Assembly: GCA_033856025.1 (NCBI GenBank)
Contig: JAWVFQ010000015.1
Coordinates: 1-64,000, forward strand
DNA length: 64,000 nucleotides
From: AC-38 sp033856025
GTDB lineage: Bacteria; Actinomycetota; Thermoleophilia; Solirubrobacterales; Solirubrobacteraceae
Reading direction: 5' to 3'
In this document: positions 9,227-17,870 of the stretch, in pieces
Numbering within the stretch: the stretch's first letter is position 1
Layout of the letters: each line of letters begins with the position of its first letter
The notes under the pieces: model-generated
What the model was told of the DNA's origin: nothing
What the model saw: only the letters and a program-made list of their open reading frames with translations
Databases searched by the model: none
Made by a program: the position numbers and the translations under genes

Positions 9227-10426
9227 ATGGATCCTCAGGCCATCGTCACCGGGCTCGCGCGCGTCGCCCCGCGCGGCCCCGGCACCGACGCCGAGCGCCG
9301 CGCCGCGCGCTGGCTGGCCGCGGTCCTGCGCGAGGACCTCGACCGCGAGGCCCAGGTCGAGACGGTGTGGGTGCGCCCCCACCAGGCGCTCGTCGTGGCG
9401 CTGCACGCGGTGGTGGGCGTGGCGGCGAGCCTGGTCGCCGCTACGCGGCCCGCGGTCGGGCTCGGGCTGGCGCTGGCCGCGCTTCTGTCCTGGGTGCTCG
9501 ACGGCCTCGGCCTGGTCCACCTGCTGCGCCGCCTCACGCCGGCGCGCGCGACGCAGAACCTGATCTCCCCGCCCACGGCGGCGACGCGCTCGGGACGCCA
9601 GCGGATCGTCCGCCTGGTCATCACCGCGCCCTACGACGCCGGACGGGGCGGTCTGGCGCGGCGCGAGGCGGTGCGCCGCGCGGTGGCCTGGCTGCGCGGG
9701 GTGACGCGCGGGCGCCTGCCCGGCGCCGGGACGTTCCTGGCGCTGGCGCTGGCGGCGATCGCCGCCCTGGCCGGGGCGCGCCTGGCCGGCGCGGACGGCA
9801 CGTGGGTCGGGGTCGTCCAGCTCGTCCCCACGGTCGGATTGATGGCGGCGCTCGCCCTGGCGGTCGACTCCACCCTGTCGCGCACGGTCCCCGGCGCGGG
9901 CGATCCGGCCAGCGGGACCGCCGTCGCCCTGGCGCTGGCCGCCGCGCTGGACCGCGGCCCGCCGCGTCACCTCGGCGTCGAGGTCGTCCTGGCCGGCGCG
10001 GGCCAGGGACCGTCGCTGGGGATGCGCGAGTTCGTCGCCGCCCGCCGGCGGCGCTGGCGCCCGGAGGCCACGGCGGTCCTGGAGCTGCGCGCCTGCGCGC
10101 GCGGACGCCCGCGCTGGTGGGTGAGCGACGGCGCCGTGGTCCCCCAGCGTCTGCACCCGACCCTCGCCGGCGCCGCCGCCGAGGTCGCGTCCGACCACGA
10201 CGCGCGGCCCCACCGCGGGCGCCAGGCGAGCGGCGCCTGGCGAGCCCGCCGCGCGCGCTGGCCGGCGATCGCGGTGGGGACGCTGGAGGACGAGGCCTGG
10301 TCGCGCGACTCCCACACCGACCGCGACACCCCCGACCGGGTCGACCCGCGCGCCATGCGCGACGCCCTCGCCTTCGCGCTCGCCATCGTCCGCGCGCTGG
10401 ATGACGACCTGGCCGCGCGGCTATAG
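9227..10426 (+). CDS. Membrane M28-like protein with lost zinc ligands (probable pseudoenzyme)
   Basis: A 399-residue protein whose overall plan matches the intact M28 peptidase at 42826-44037. Both have an N-terminal helical segment, a hydrophobic pair of helices (about 55-105), then the peptidase core. The zinc-ligand positions have decayed: the HHDA motif reads PYDA, the TGAEE pair reads AGAGQG, and the AIDTVG Asp is replaced in LELRAC. One Asp (GDPASGT) and the late His (SHTDRDTPDRVD) remain. Extra helices lie near 160-215. Catalysis is unlikely; a binding or structural role is inferred. Start: an ATG at 9215 is also in frame, but CATGCT ends seven bases before 9227. Confidence 0.75.
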   Translation: MDPQAIVTGLARVAPRGPGTDAERRAARWLAAVLREDLDREAQVETVWVRPHQALVVALHAVVGVAASLVAATRPAVGLGLALAALLSWVLDGLGLVHLLRRLTPARATQNLISPPTAATRSGRQRIVRLVITAPYDAGRGGLARREAVRRAVAWLRGVTRGRLPGAGTFLALALAAIAALAGARLAGADGTWVGVVQLVPTVGLMAALALAVDSTLSRTVPGAGDPASGTAVALALAAALDRGPPRHLGVEVVLAGAGQGPSLGMREFVAARRRRWRPEATAVLELRACARGRPRWWVSDGAVVPQRLHPTLAGAAAEVASDHDARPHRGRQASGAWRARRARWPAIAVGTLEDEAWSRDSHTDRDTPDRVDPRAMRDALAFALAIVRALDDDLAARL

Positions 10427-10458
10427 CCGCGGTCGCCGGCGTCGCTGACCAGGACGCA

Positions 10459-10492
10459 GGGGAGGGGACAGTGCTCCGCACGGACCCTCCCC
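10459..10492. terminator. Bidirectional hairpin between convergent genes
   Basis: GGGGAGGG (10459-10466) pairs with CCCTCCCC (10485-10492). Inside, GTGC (10471-10474) pairs with GCAC (10478-10481). It sits in the 97-base gap between the convergent M28-like and acetoacetate-CoA ligase genes. There is no U run, as is common in GC-rich actinobacteria. Confidence 0.65.
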
Positions 10493-10523
10493 GAGGACGC
10501 CGCCAGCGGCGGCGGCGGACCGG

Positions 10524-12509
10524 CTAGAGCCGCGCGGCGAATTCCACGAACCAGTCCAGCGCGGCGGGGTTGGCCAGCGACTCGCGGCTGGCCGCGCGGT
10601 CGGGCGGCGTGCCCATGAGGATCCGCTTGACCGGTATCTCCAGGACCTTGCCGCTGAGCGTGCGCGGGACCTCGGCGATCGCGTAGACCTCGTTGGGCAC
10701 GTGGCGGGGGGAGCAGTCCTCGCGCACGCGCGCGCGTATCCGCGAGCGCAGGTCGTCATCGAGCTCGGCGTCCTCGCGCAGCACGACGAAGAGCGGCATC
10801 CAGCCCTCCGACCCCGGCCGGGGGACGTCCACGACCAGCGCGTCGACGATCTCGGGCAGCGCCAGCACCGCGCGGTAGATCTCGCTCGTCCCCATGCGCA
10901 CGCCCTGGCGGTTGATCGTGGAGTCAGAGCGCCCGTAGATGACCGCGGTGCCGCGCGACGTGATCTCGATCCAGTCGCCGTGGCGCCACACGCCGGGCCA
11001 CATGTCGAAGTAGGAGGACCGGTAGCGCTCGCCGTCCGGGTCGTTCCAGAAGTACAGCGGCATCGAGGGCATCGGCTCGGTGATGACCAGCTCGCCCACC
11101 TGGTCGACGACCGCGTGGCCGTCCTCGTCCCACGCCTCCACGGCGCAGCCCAGCGCCCGGGCCTGGAGCTCACCGCGGTAGACCGGCAGCGTGGGCACGC
11201 CGCCCACGAAGGCGGTGCACACGTCGGTCCCGCCGCTGGTGGAGTACAGCCACACGTCCGCGCTCACCTCGTCGTAGATCCAGGCGAACCCCTCGGGCGC
11301 GAGCGGCGAGCCGGTCGAGCCGACCGACCGCAGCCTGGACAGGTCGAGGTCGCGGCCCGGATGGACGTCGGCCTTCATGCAGCCCGCGATGAAGCTCGCG
11401 CCCGTCCCGAAGGACGTCACGCCCGCGTCCTGGGCGAAGCGCCAGAGCACGTCCATGTCGGGGTGGCCGGGGTTGCCGTCGTACAGGGCGATCGTCGCGC
11501 CGGTGAGCAGCGTCCCGACGAGGAAGTTCCACATCATCCAGCCGGTCGTGGTGAACCAGAACATCCGGTCCTCCGGGCCCACGTCGAGGTGCAGGAACCC
11601 CTTCTTGAGCTGCTCGAGCAGGATGCCGCCGTGGCCCTGCACGATCGCCTTGGGCAGGCCGGTCGTCCCGCTGGAGTACAGGACCCACAGCGGGTGGTCG
11701 AAGGGAACGGGCTCGAAGCGCAGGTCGTCGTCGAAGGCCAGGAGCTGGTCCCACGTCATGGCGTCGCGCAGTCCGTCGAGGTCGCCGCGCTCGGAGCTGA
11801 GCGCCGGGTCGAGGTAGGCCAGGACGACCGTGCGCTCCAGCGTCGGCATCTCGGCCTGGAGCGCGGCCACGGTCTCCAGGCGGTCGAAGTCCCTGGCGCC
11901 GTAGCGGTAGCCGTCGACGGCCAGCAGCACCTTCGGCTCGATCTGGGCGAAGCGGTCGATCACGCTGCGCGCCCCGAACTCCGGCGCCGCGCTGGACCAG
12001 ATCGCGCCCAGCGAGGCGGTGGCCAGGAACGCCACGACCGTCTCGGGGACGTTGGGGAGGTAGGCGACGACGCGGTCGCCCGGACCGACGCCCAGGGCGC
12101 GCAAGCCGGCGGCGGCGCGCGCCACCTGGCCGCGCAGCTCGTCCCAGGTCACGGTCACGTCGTCGCGGGTCTCGGAGCGCGCGATCATCGCCGGCTCGCC
12201 GTCGCGCGCGTGCGCGAAGACGTGCTCGGCGTAGTTGAGCCGCGCGCCCGGGAACCACTCCGCGCCCGGCATCTCGCGCGAGCCCAGCACGCGCTCGTAC
12301 GGCGCCGCCGCGCGCACCTCGCAGAACTCCCAGATGGACGCCCAGAACGCCTCCAGGTCGCCGACCGACCAGCGCCACAGCGCCTCGTAGTCCTCGCAGC
12401 GCAGCCCCCGCGTCTCCTCCAGCCACCGCGTGTAGCGCGTCAGCGTCGAGCGCTCTACCCACTCCTGGGAGGGGCTCCAGAGAAGCTCACCGCGCGCCGC
12501 CGTCGCCAC
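10524..12509 (-). CDS. aacS: Acetoacetate-CoA ligase
   Basis: A 661-residue adenylate-forming enzyme, the usual length for acetoacetyl-CoA synthetase, which joins acetoacetate to CoA with ATP. It has the N-terminal ACAS-type region (residues about 30-95), the ATP loop YSSGTTGLPKAIVQGH, the FTTTGWMMWN segment typical of this family, STSGGTDVCTAF, and a C-terminal hinge with the catalytic lysine in LSGKVLEIP. It could return acetoacetate from the HMG-CoA lyase (25954-26874) to central metabolism. The GTG start at 12509 follows TAGACT (12517-12522) by seven bases, the leaderless layout. It is divergent from the beta-helix operon. Confidence 0.93.
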   Translation of the reverse strand: MATAARGELLWSPSQEWVERSTLTRYTRWLEETRGLRCEDYEALWRWSVGDLEAFWASIWEFCEVRAAAPYERVLGSREMPGAEWFPGARLNYAEHVFAHARDGEPAMIARSETRDDVTVTWDELRGQVARAAAGLRALGVGPGDRVVAYLPNVPETVVAFLATASLGAIWSSAAPEFGARSVIDRFAQIEPKVLLAVDGYRYGARDFDRLETVAALQAEMPTLERTVVLAYLDPALSSERGDLDGLRDAMTWDQLLAFDDDLRFEPVPFDHPLWVLYSSGTTGLPKAIVQGHGGILLEQLKKGFLHLDVGPEDRMFWFTTTGWMMWNFLVGTLLTGATIALYDGNPGHPDMDVLWRFAQDAGVTSFGTGASFIAGCMKADVHPGRDLDLSRLRSVGSTGSPLAPEGFAWIYDEVSADVWLYSTSGGTDVCTAFVGGVPTLPVYRGELQARALGCAVEAWDEDGHAVVDQVGELVITEPMPSMPLYFWNDPDGERYRSSYFDMWPGVWRHGDWIEITSRGTAVIYGRSDSTINRQGVRMGTSEIYRAVLALPEIVDALVVDVPRPGSEGWMPLFVVLREDAELDDDLRSRIRARVREDCSPRHVPNEVYAIAEVPRTLSGKVLEIPVKRILMGTPPDRAASRESLANPAALDWFVEFAARL

Positions 12510-12605
12510 GGCGCGGAGTCTATGCGCCGACCGCGCCGCGAAAGGGGGCCGCGCAGCCCGCCGTATCTGCCGCAAACCGGTGCGAGACAGTCCATAATCC
12601 GCCGC
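12510..12605. promoter_or_regulatory. Divergent promoter region with two leaderless-type -10 elements
   Basis: Leftward: TAGACT at 12517-12522, seven bases before the aacS GTG. Rightward: CATAAT at 12593-12598, seven bases before the beta-helix GTG at 12606. No convincing -35 box was found for either. The gap is 96 bases. Confidence 0.6.
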
Positions 12606-14504
12606 GTGAGCGGGAGGAGTCGGGGAGCGACGGCCCTGGCCGTCGCGACGTTCTTGCTGTCGACCACCGCCAGCGCGCGGGCGGACGAGTACTGCGTGGG
12701 CGGCGGAGGCTGCCCACCCGACCACAGCGCGACGACGGTCCAGGGGGGCCTGAACCTCGCGGGCGAGCACCCGGGGCCCGACCAGGTGCACGTGGCCGCC
12801 GGGACGTTCACCGAGACGACGACGTACACCCCCCCGGACGGCGCGACGAACCCGGTGGCGATCGACGGGGCCGGGCGCGGCGCGACGAAGATCGTCGGAT
12901 CGTCGTACGCGGCCCTGATCCTGGGCGCGGTCGGATCGTCGGTGCGCGACCTGACCCTGGTCGCGGTGAGGGAGGGCCAGGGACTCGTCGTCGACGGCAA
13001 CGGCCGGGTCAGCGCGACCCGGCTCGAGGTCGTACCGGCGGCGACCGATGCCAACGATGCCGCGCTGGTGCAGGCGGGCGGGACGCTGGACGTCCAGGGC
13101 TCGGCGCTCACGGCCCGGTCCGGCGTGGCCCTCCGCGCGATCGGCACCGCGACCGCCGACGACACCACGTTCACCGGCACCACGGCGATCTTCAACTCCG
13201 AGACCGCCACCTTGACCGTCCGGCGGTCTCGGCTGATCGCCCTCTACGGAGCGTACGCGCAGGGCGGGACCGTGGAGCTCTCCAACAGCTACGTGACGAC
13301 CTCCGCCACCCGGAACGCCAGTCCGGTCGGGCTCATGGCCACGAGCGGCGCCGGGAACACGACGATTCGCGCGAGAAACGTGACGGTGGCCGGAGACGGC
13401 TCGACGCCGTCGCTCGGAGTCTCCATCCTTGGCGGCGGGGGCCACACCGCCCGGGTCGAGCTGGTGAACACCGTCCTCACGGGCTACGCCAGCTCGTTCG
13501 CGCGCGAAGCCGAGGCGGGGTCGCGCGCCGAGCTCGTGACGACCAACTCCGCCTACGCCCCAGCCGGCTTCGACGGCGCCGGCCCCGGCGGGCCGGTCTC
13601 CGAGACCAATCCGCTGGGCGCCCCGACCGGGTTCGTATCGAACCTGGACCATCGCCTGCGCCACGACTCGCCGCTGGTCGACGCCGGGGCGCCCATCGCC
13701 TACACCGTTCCGGCGCTGGACGTGAACGGCAAGCCGCGCTTCGTGGACGGCCGCGGCGACGGCGGCGAGCAGCTGGACGTCGGCGCGTTCGAGTATCAGC
13801 GCACGCCGCCGCACGCCGCGATCGCCGGGCCGGCGACGGCGTTCACGGCCGAGCCCGTGACCTTCGACGCCTCGGCGTCCGGCGACGACGATCCCGGCGA
13901 GGGACTCGCGTTCCTGTGGACCGTCGACGGCAGAGTGACCGCCAACGGCCCGCCGACGTACCGCTACCTCAGGCCCACGCGCGGCGACCACACGGTGAGC
14001 GTGAAGGTGACCGACCCGACGGGCCAGAGCGCCACGGCCACGGCACGCGTGAGGGTGGCCGACGGCCCGCCTCCTGAGCTCACGGCGGCGTCGATCACGC
14101 GCAGCTTCCGCGTCGGCGTCGGCGCCACGCCCCTGACCGGCCGCACGACGGCGCGCGCCGCCACGGGCGCGAGGATCGGCTACCGCCTGTCGAAGCCGGC
14201 GACGGTCCGGCTCGCCTTCACCCGCGCCCGGCGCGGCTACCGAAGCCACGGCCGCTGCGTGGCGCGGCGGCCCCGCGCGGGCGCGGTGCGCCGGTGCACG
14301 CGCTACGTCGCCGAGGGGACGCTGGTCCGCACGAGCCGCGCGGGCGCCAACCGCGTGCGGTTCAGCGGACGCATCCGGCGACGCGCCCTCGCCGTGGGGC
14401 GCCACCGCCTGCGACTGCGGGCGACCGACGCGGCCGGCCACCGCTCGCGCGTCCGAACGCTGTTCTTCCACATCCTGCCCCCTGTCCACAGGAGGACCCG
14501 ATGA
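12606..14504 (+). CDS. Secreted parallel beta-helix protein with PKD domain and Cys-containing C-terminal module
   Basis: A 632-residue exported protein. A signal peptide ends near residue 29 (TTASARA). Residues about 30-395 are repeats of short strands typical of a right-handed beta-helix (right-handed repeats with GNTTIRARNVTV-like rungs), closing with DVNGKPRFVDGRGDGG and AFEYQR. A PKD-like domain follows (about 402-485, FDASASGDDDPGEG). The last 140 residues form a module with GRCVAR and CTRYVAEGTL cysteine motifs and a Gly/Arg-rich end; a near-identical module ends the protein at 19460-21304. It probably acts at the cell surface; the ligand is unknown. It is first gene of a three-gene operon with an ATGA overlap. 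Confidence 0.82.
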   Translation: MSGRSRGATALAVATFLLSTTASARADEYCVGGGGCPPDHSATTVQGGLNLAGEHPGPDQVHVAAGTFTETTTYTPPDGATNPVAIDGAGRGATKIVGSSYAALILGAVGSSVRDLTLVAVREGQGLVVDGNGRVSATRLEVVPAATDANDAALVQAGGTLDVQGSALTARSGVALRAIGTATADDTTFTGTTAIFNSETATLTVRRSRLIALYGAYAQGGTVELSNSYVTTSATRNASPVGLMATSGAGNTTIRARNVTVAGDGSTPSLGVSILGGGGHTARVELVNTVLTGYASSFAREAEAGSRAELVTTNSAYAPAGFDGAGPGGPVSETNPLGAPTGFVSNLDHRLRHDSPLVDAGAPIAYTVPALDVNGKPRFVDGRGDGGEQLDVGAFEYQRTPPHAAIAGPATAFTAEPVTFDASASGDDDPGEGLAFLWTVDGRVTANGPPTYRYLRPTRGDHTVSVKVTDPTGQSATATARVRVADGPPPELTAASITRSFRVGVGATPLTGRTTARAATGARIGYRLSKPATVRLAFTRARRGYRSHGRCVARRPRAGAVRRCTRYVAEGTLVRTSRAGANRVRFSGRIRRRALAVGRHRLRLRATDAAGHRSRVRTLFFHILPPVHRRTR

Positions 14505-15973
14505 CGTCGTTTCGCCTTCGCATTGCCGGCGCAGCCTTGATCGCGCTCGCGCTCGCCGCCGCGCCGGCCGCGAGTGCCGCGCCGTTCCAGATCGTCGCCG
14601 GCACCGACCTCACCACCGGCCACGACGTCGCCGTCGACGCCGCGGGGACGGGCCACTTCACCTGGACGGCCGGTCCGTTCCAGGCCAACGTCACGCACTA
14701 CTGCCGGGTGCCGCGCGGCGGCACCGGCTGCGCCCCGGGCAGCGAGCGGACCTTCCAGCCCGTCAACCGCTTCAACGAGACCGCCAGTGCGGAGGCGGGC
14801 GGCGGCCCGCACGTCCTCACCGGGGCGGGTGGCGCCGTGATCGTGATCACCACGCGCGCGGGCGAGTTCCGCCGACCCGACGGCTCGGTGGGCGGCACCT
14901 CGTTCGCCTTCGTCTCGGCCGACGGCGGCCAGACGTTCTCCGGACAGCAGCCGATCGGCACCACCGCATCGAACGAGGCGATCCTCGGCCCGGGCCAATC
15001 CATCACCCGGATCGGGGGCCCGACGGCCGGACTCGGGGGGCTGACCGGGACGAGCGTGCAGTCGACGCCGTTCGGCGCCTTCGCGTCCGCGCACGCCGAC
15101 TTCTCCGCCAGTGCTCCGACCTCACAGGCCATCGCGCTCGACGACACCGGCCGCGCGGTGGCCGCGTGGAGCGACGGCGTCGGCAAGGCCGTCCGCCGGC
15201 ACAGCGGCAGCGGCGACGTGAACGACCTGGCCACCTGGGGGGCGCCGCTGACGCCCCGCGCCGACCCCATGGCGCTCGCCGGCGGCCCCCACGGCGCCTT
15301 CGTCCTCTGGTTCGGGCACGCGGCGCAGGGGACGTTGTGGAGCACGCAGCGGATCAGCGCTTCCGGGCTCGCGGCGCCGCGGCCCGCGGCCGGCGGGCAG
15401 CCGCTCACGCAAGCCGACCTCGTCGCCGACGCATCGGGCCGGCTGCACCTGGTCTGGTCCGAGGGGGTCCGCCCCCGGCTGCTGTACCGCGGCTCGCCGG
15501 ACGGCACCGCGTGGAGCGTCCCCACGACGGTCTCGCCGCCCACCCCGAACGGCAACTTGCGGCCCGAGGTCGCGGTGGCGCCGGACGGGCAAGGGTTCGC
15601 CTTCTGGATCAACGCCCTGGCGAACGGCAGCGCCCTGATGGCGGCGCCCGTCCCCGGCGGGACGCCCGTCACGACGACGCCCGGCACGACGAGCACGGTC
15701 GTGTTCTTCGGAACGCGGTTCGCCACCGTCCGCGTGCCGACGGGATGCGTCGCGCCGGGAGCCCGGCTGACCGTCACCGCCGCCGGCCGCGGACTGAGCG
15801 AGCTGCGACTGCGAGTCGACAATCGCCCGGCCGGCCGTGACACGCGGGCGCCGTTCCGGCTCACGCCGCTGATCGCGCGGACCGCGGCGCCGGGCGGCCA
15901 CTCGGTCCGGGTGACGCTGCGCGGCGCGACGGGCCGGGCGGGCGGGCGCACGTTGCCGTTCTCGGTGTGCTGA
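14501..15973 (+). CDS. Secreted propeller-like protein, unknown function
   Basis: A 490-residue exported protein, not assigned to a named family. A signal peptide ends near residue 28 (AAPAASAAP). Repeated short units such as AVAAWSDG, GAFVLWFG, LHLVWSEG and GFAFWINA match sialidase-like or beta-propeller blades. The C-terminal 110 residues form a separate beta-rich segment containing GCVAPG and ending in FSVC, perhaps a disulfide-closed domain. The ATG overlaps the upstream stop (ATGA) and has an AGGAGG ribosome site at 14489-14495. It is very likely made together with the beta-helix protein. Confidence 0.75.
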   Translation: MTSFRLRIAGAALIALALAAAPAASAAPFQIVAGTDLTTGHDVAVDAAGTGHFTWTAGPFQANVTHYCRVPRGGTGCAPGSERTFQPVNRFNETASAEAGGGPHVLTGAGGAVIVITTRAGEFRRPDGSVGGTSFAFVSADGGQTFSGQQPIGTTASNEAILGPGQSITRIGGPTAGLGGLTGTSVQSTPFGAFASAHADFSASAPTSQAIALDDTGRAVAAWSDGVGKAVRRHSGSGDVNDLATWGAPLTPRADPMALAGGPHGAFVLWFGHAAQGTLWSTQRISASGLAAPRPAAGGQPLTQADLVADASGRLHLVWSEGVRPRLLYRGSPDGTAWSVPTTVSPPTPNGNLRPEVAVAPDGQGFAFWINALANGSALMAAPVPGGTPVTTTPGTTSTVVFFGTRFATVRVPTGCVAPGARLTVTAAGRGLSELRLRVDNRPAGRDTRAPFRLTPLIARTAAPGGHSVRVTLRGATGRAGGRTLPFSVC

Positions 15974-15974
15974 C

Positions 15975-17261
15975 GTGACGCCGCGCCGCAAGAGCCTCGT
16001 TCGCGCCGTCCTCGCGGCGGCGGCCGCCGCCCTGCTCGCGGCGTCGCCCGCGCCGGCCGCCTGGACGACTCCGCGGACGGTGGCGCTGCCGCCGGCGAGC
16101 CAGGGCGTGAGCAGCCTGGTCGCCGCGACGGCGGGCACGGGCCACACCGTGGCCGCATGGCAGCAGGGCACGCGCACGGCGCCCCGCCTCGCGTACGCGG
16201 TCCGTTCGGCCAGCGGGGACTTCGGAGCCGCGCGGCTGATCCCCCACACGAGCCGCGGCGAGACGATCCCGCGCGTCGGCGTGAGCGCGTCCGGCGCGGC
16301 GCTGATCGCCTATCAGGAGCACCTGGCGCGCGGCGGCTTCCGCGTCCGGGTGCGGTCGCTGTCGGCGACCGGTCAGCTGGGAGCGCCGCGCACGCTGTCC
16401 GCCCCCGGCCATCGCGCGGTCTCGCCCTCGGTCGCCGTGAACCCGCGCGGCGACGCGCTCGTCACCTGGCGCGAGCGCGGGCGCTCCGCCTCGGCGATCT
16501 ACGCCGTGCTGCGCGAGGGCGGGCGCTTCGGCGCGCGCCAGCGGCTGACCGGGCGCGCCGAGCAGGGCGCCGTCGTCGCCCTCGACCCCGGTGGCGGAGG
16601 CATCGTCGCCTGGCTGCAGGACCGCGGCGACCACTCCGAGATCTGGGCGTCCCTGCGCCCGCCCGGCGACGTGCCGGCGCCCCCGGTCCGCCTGGAGGCG
16701 CTCCCGTCCAGCCACCCGGTTGTCGCGGCCGGCGGGGGCACGGTGTTCGCCGCGTGGAGCCGCGGGGGGAACGACATCTCGGTCCGGTCAGGCGATCCGC
16801 GCGCGACCCTCGGTCCGCCCCAGCGCTTCGTGAGGCCCGCGACGGACCTCCCGACGCTCGCGGCCTCGCCATCCGGCCACGCGGCCCTGGGCTGGACCAA
16901 CGCCGGCTACATGGACACGCCCGCGGCGGAGCTCGCCGTTCGGGCGCCCGGCGGCGACTTCGGCCCGCCCGCGGCCGTCCTCCCCCCACCCGCCGACTCT
17001 CACCTGAGCTCCGGCGCCGCGGCGGCGAGCGACCGCGGCGACGCGGCGTTCGGATGGCGCGGGCAGGGCTGGAACGTCGCCGTGGCGCCTCCCGGCGCCG
17101 GGGCCGGCCCCGCGGTGAAGCTGACCACGCCCGACGAGGAAGTCGGGTTAGGCGGCCTCAGCCTCGGGCTCACCGACTCCGGCGCCGCGGTCGCCGTCTG
17201 GACCTCCTATCTGCCGGCTTCGCGCCGCGAGGCCGTCCGGGCGGCCTACTACGCGCCCTAG
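15975..17261 (+). CDS. Secreted propeller-like repeat protein, unknown function
   Basis: A 428-residue exported protein with signal peptide through about residue 29 (SPAPAAW). At least six repeats carry the pattern V-AW or V-WRE after a Gly-Asp/Ser turn: TVAAWQQG, ALIAYQEH, ALVTWRER, GIVAWLQD, VFAAWSRG, AALGWTNA, AAVAVWTS. This is characteristic of beta-propeller blades seen in secreted actinobacterial proteins. There is no recognisable catalytic site. A GTG start lies one base after the previous stop. It is the last gene of the operon and its stop shares the CTAG tail-to-tail overlap with the DedA gene. Confidence 0.75.
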   Translation: MTPRRKSLVRAVLAAAAAALLAASPAPAAWTTPRTVALPPASQGVSSLVAATAGTGHTVAAWQQGTRTAPRLAYAVRSASGDFGAARLIPHTSRGETIPRVGVSASGAALIAYQEHLARGGFRVRVRSLSATGQLGAPRTLSAPGHRAVSPSVAVNPRGDALVTWRERGRSASAIYAVLREGGRFGARQRLTGRAEQGAVVALDPGGGGIVAWLQDRGDHSEIWASLRPPGDVPAPPVRLEALPSSHPVVAAGGGTVFAAWSRGGNDISVRSGDPRATLGPPQRFVRPATDLPTLAASPSGHAALGWTNAGYMDTPAAELAVRAPGGDFGPPAAVLPPPADSHLSSGAAAASDRGDAAFGWRGQGWNVAVAPPGAGAGPAVKLTTPDEEVGLGGLSLGLTDSGAAVAVWTSYLPASRREAVRAAYYAP

Positions 17262-17851
17262 GCCCGTCGGCGGCGCAGGCGCAGCGCGGTGTAGCCGATC
17301 GCGACGCCGATGCCGAAGGCGATCGCCACGCCGACGCCGACTCGGGCGATGAGGTGGGCGGCGGCCGTCCCGCCGAAGTAGCCGACCAGGCCGAAGCAGA
17401 TCGCCCAGCTGATCCCGCCCAGGGCGTTCCAGACCAAGAACGAGCGCCACGGCATGTCGGTCATCCCGGCCAGCCAGGAGGCCCAGATGCGCAGGCCCGC
17501 CACCCAGCGCCCGAAGAACACCGCCTTGGCGCCGTGGCGGCGCATCAGCCGGTTGCCGCTCTCCAGCGCCTGCATCCGGCGCTCGTGCATGCGCCCCGGC
17601 CGCGTGAGGAGGCGCGGGCCGAAGCGCGCGCCGATGAGGTAGCCGATGTTGTCGCCCACGATGGCCGCCGCCGCGGCGATGGCGATCACGATCTCGATGG
17701 ACAGCTGGCCGTCCGACGCCAGCACGGCCGACGCGATCAGCGCCGTCTCCCCCGGCACCGGAACGCCGCTGGCCTCGGCGCCGACGAGCAGCGCCAGGAT
17801 CGGGTAGCCGACGTGGCGCGGTATCGAGACGAGGACGGCGAGCGGCAGCAC
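17258..17851 (-). CDS. DedA/VTT family membrane protein
   Basis: A 197-residue DedA (SNARE-associated, VTT domain) protein. Family signatures are the re-entrant helix GVPVPGETALI near residue 30, GDNIGYLIGARFG near 67-79, and the arginine motif FFGRWVAGLR near 112-121. The family is linked to lipid scrambling or undecaprenyl-phosphate recycling. There are about four to five hydrophobic helices and a basic tail RLRRRRA. The GTG start lies 19 bases after the acyl-CoA carboxylase stop, so it is the second gene of that operon. Confidence 0.9.
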   Translation of the reverse strand: MLPLAVLVSIPRHVGYPILALLVGAEASGVPVPGETALIASAVLASDGQLSIEIVIAIAAAAAIVGDNIGYLIGARFGPRLLTRPGRMHERRMQALESGNRLMRRHGAKAVFFGRWVAGLRIWASWLAGMTDMPWRSFLVWNALGGISWAICFGLVGYFGGTAAAHLIARVGVGVAIAFGIGVAIGYTALRLRRRRA

Positions 17852-17870
17852 GCGCGCCCCCAGGATGAAC

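Noticed and set aside
10701..12605. Rightward extension of the beta-helix frame across aacS
   Set aside because: The translation is His/Gln/Arg-rich with no domain, antisense to an intact ligase. The signal peptide and promoter at 12593-12606 mark the real start.
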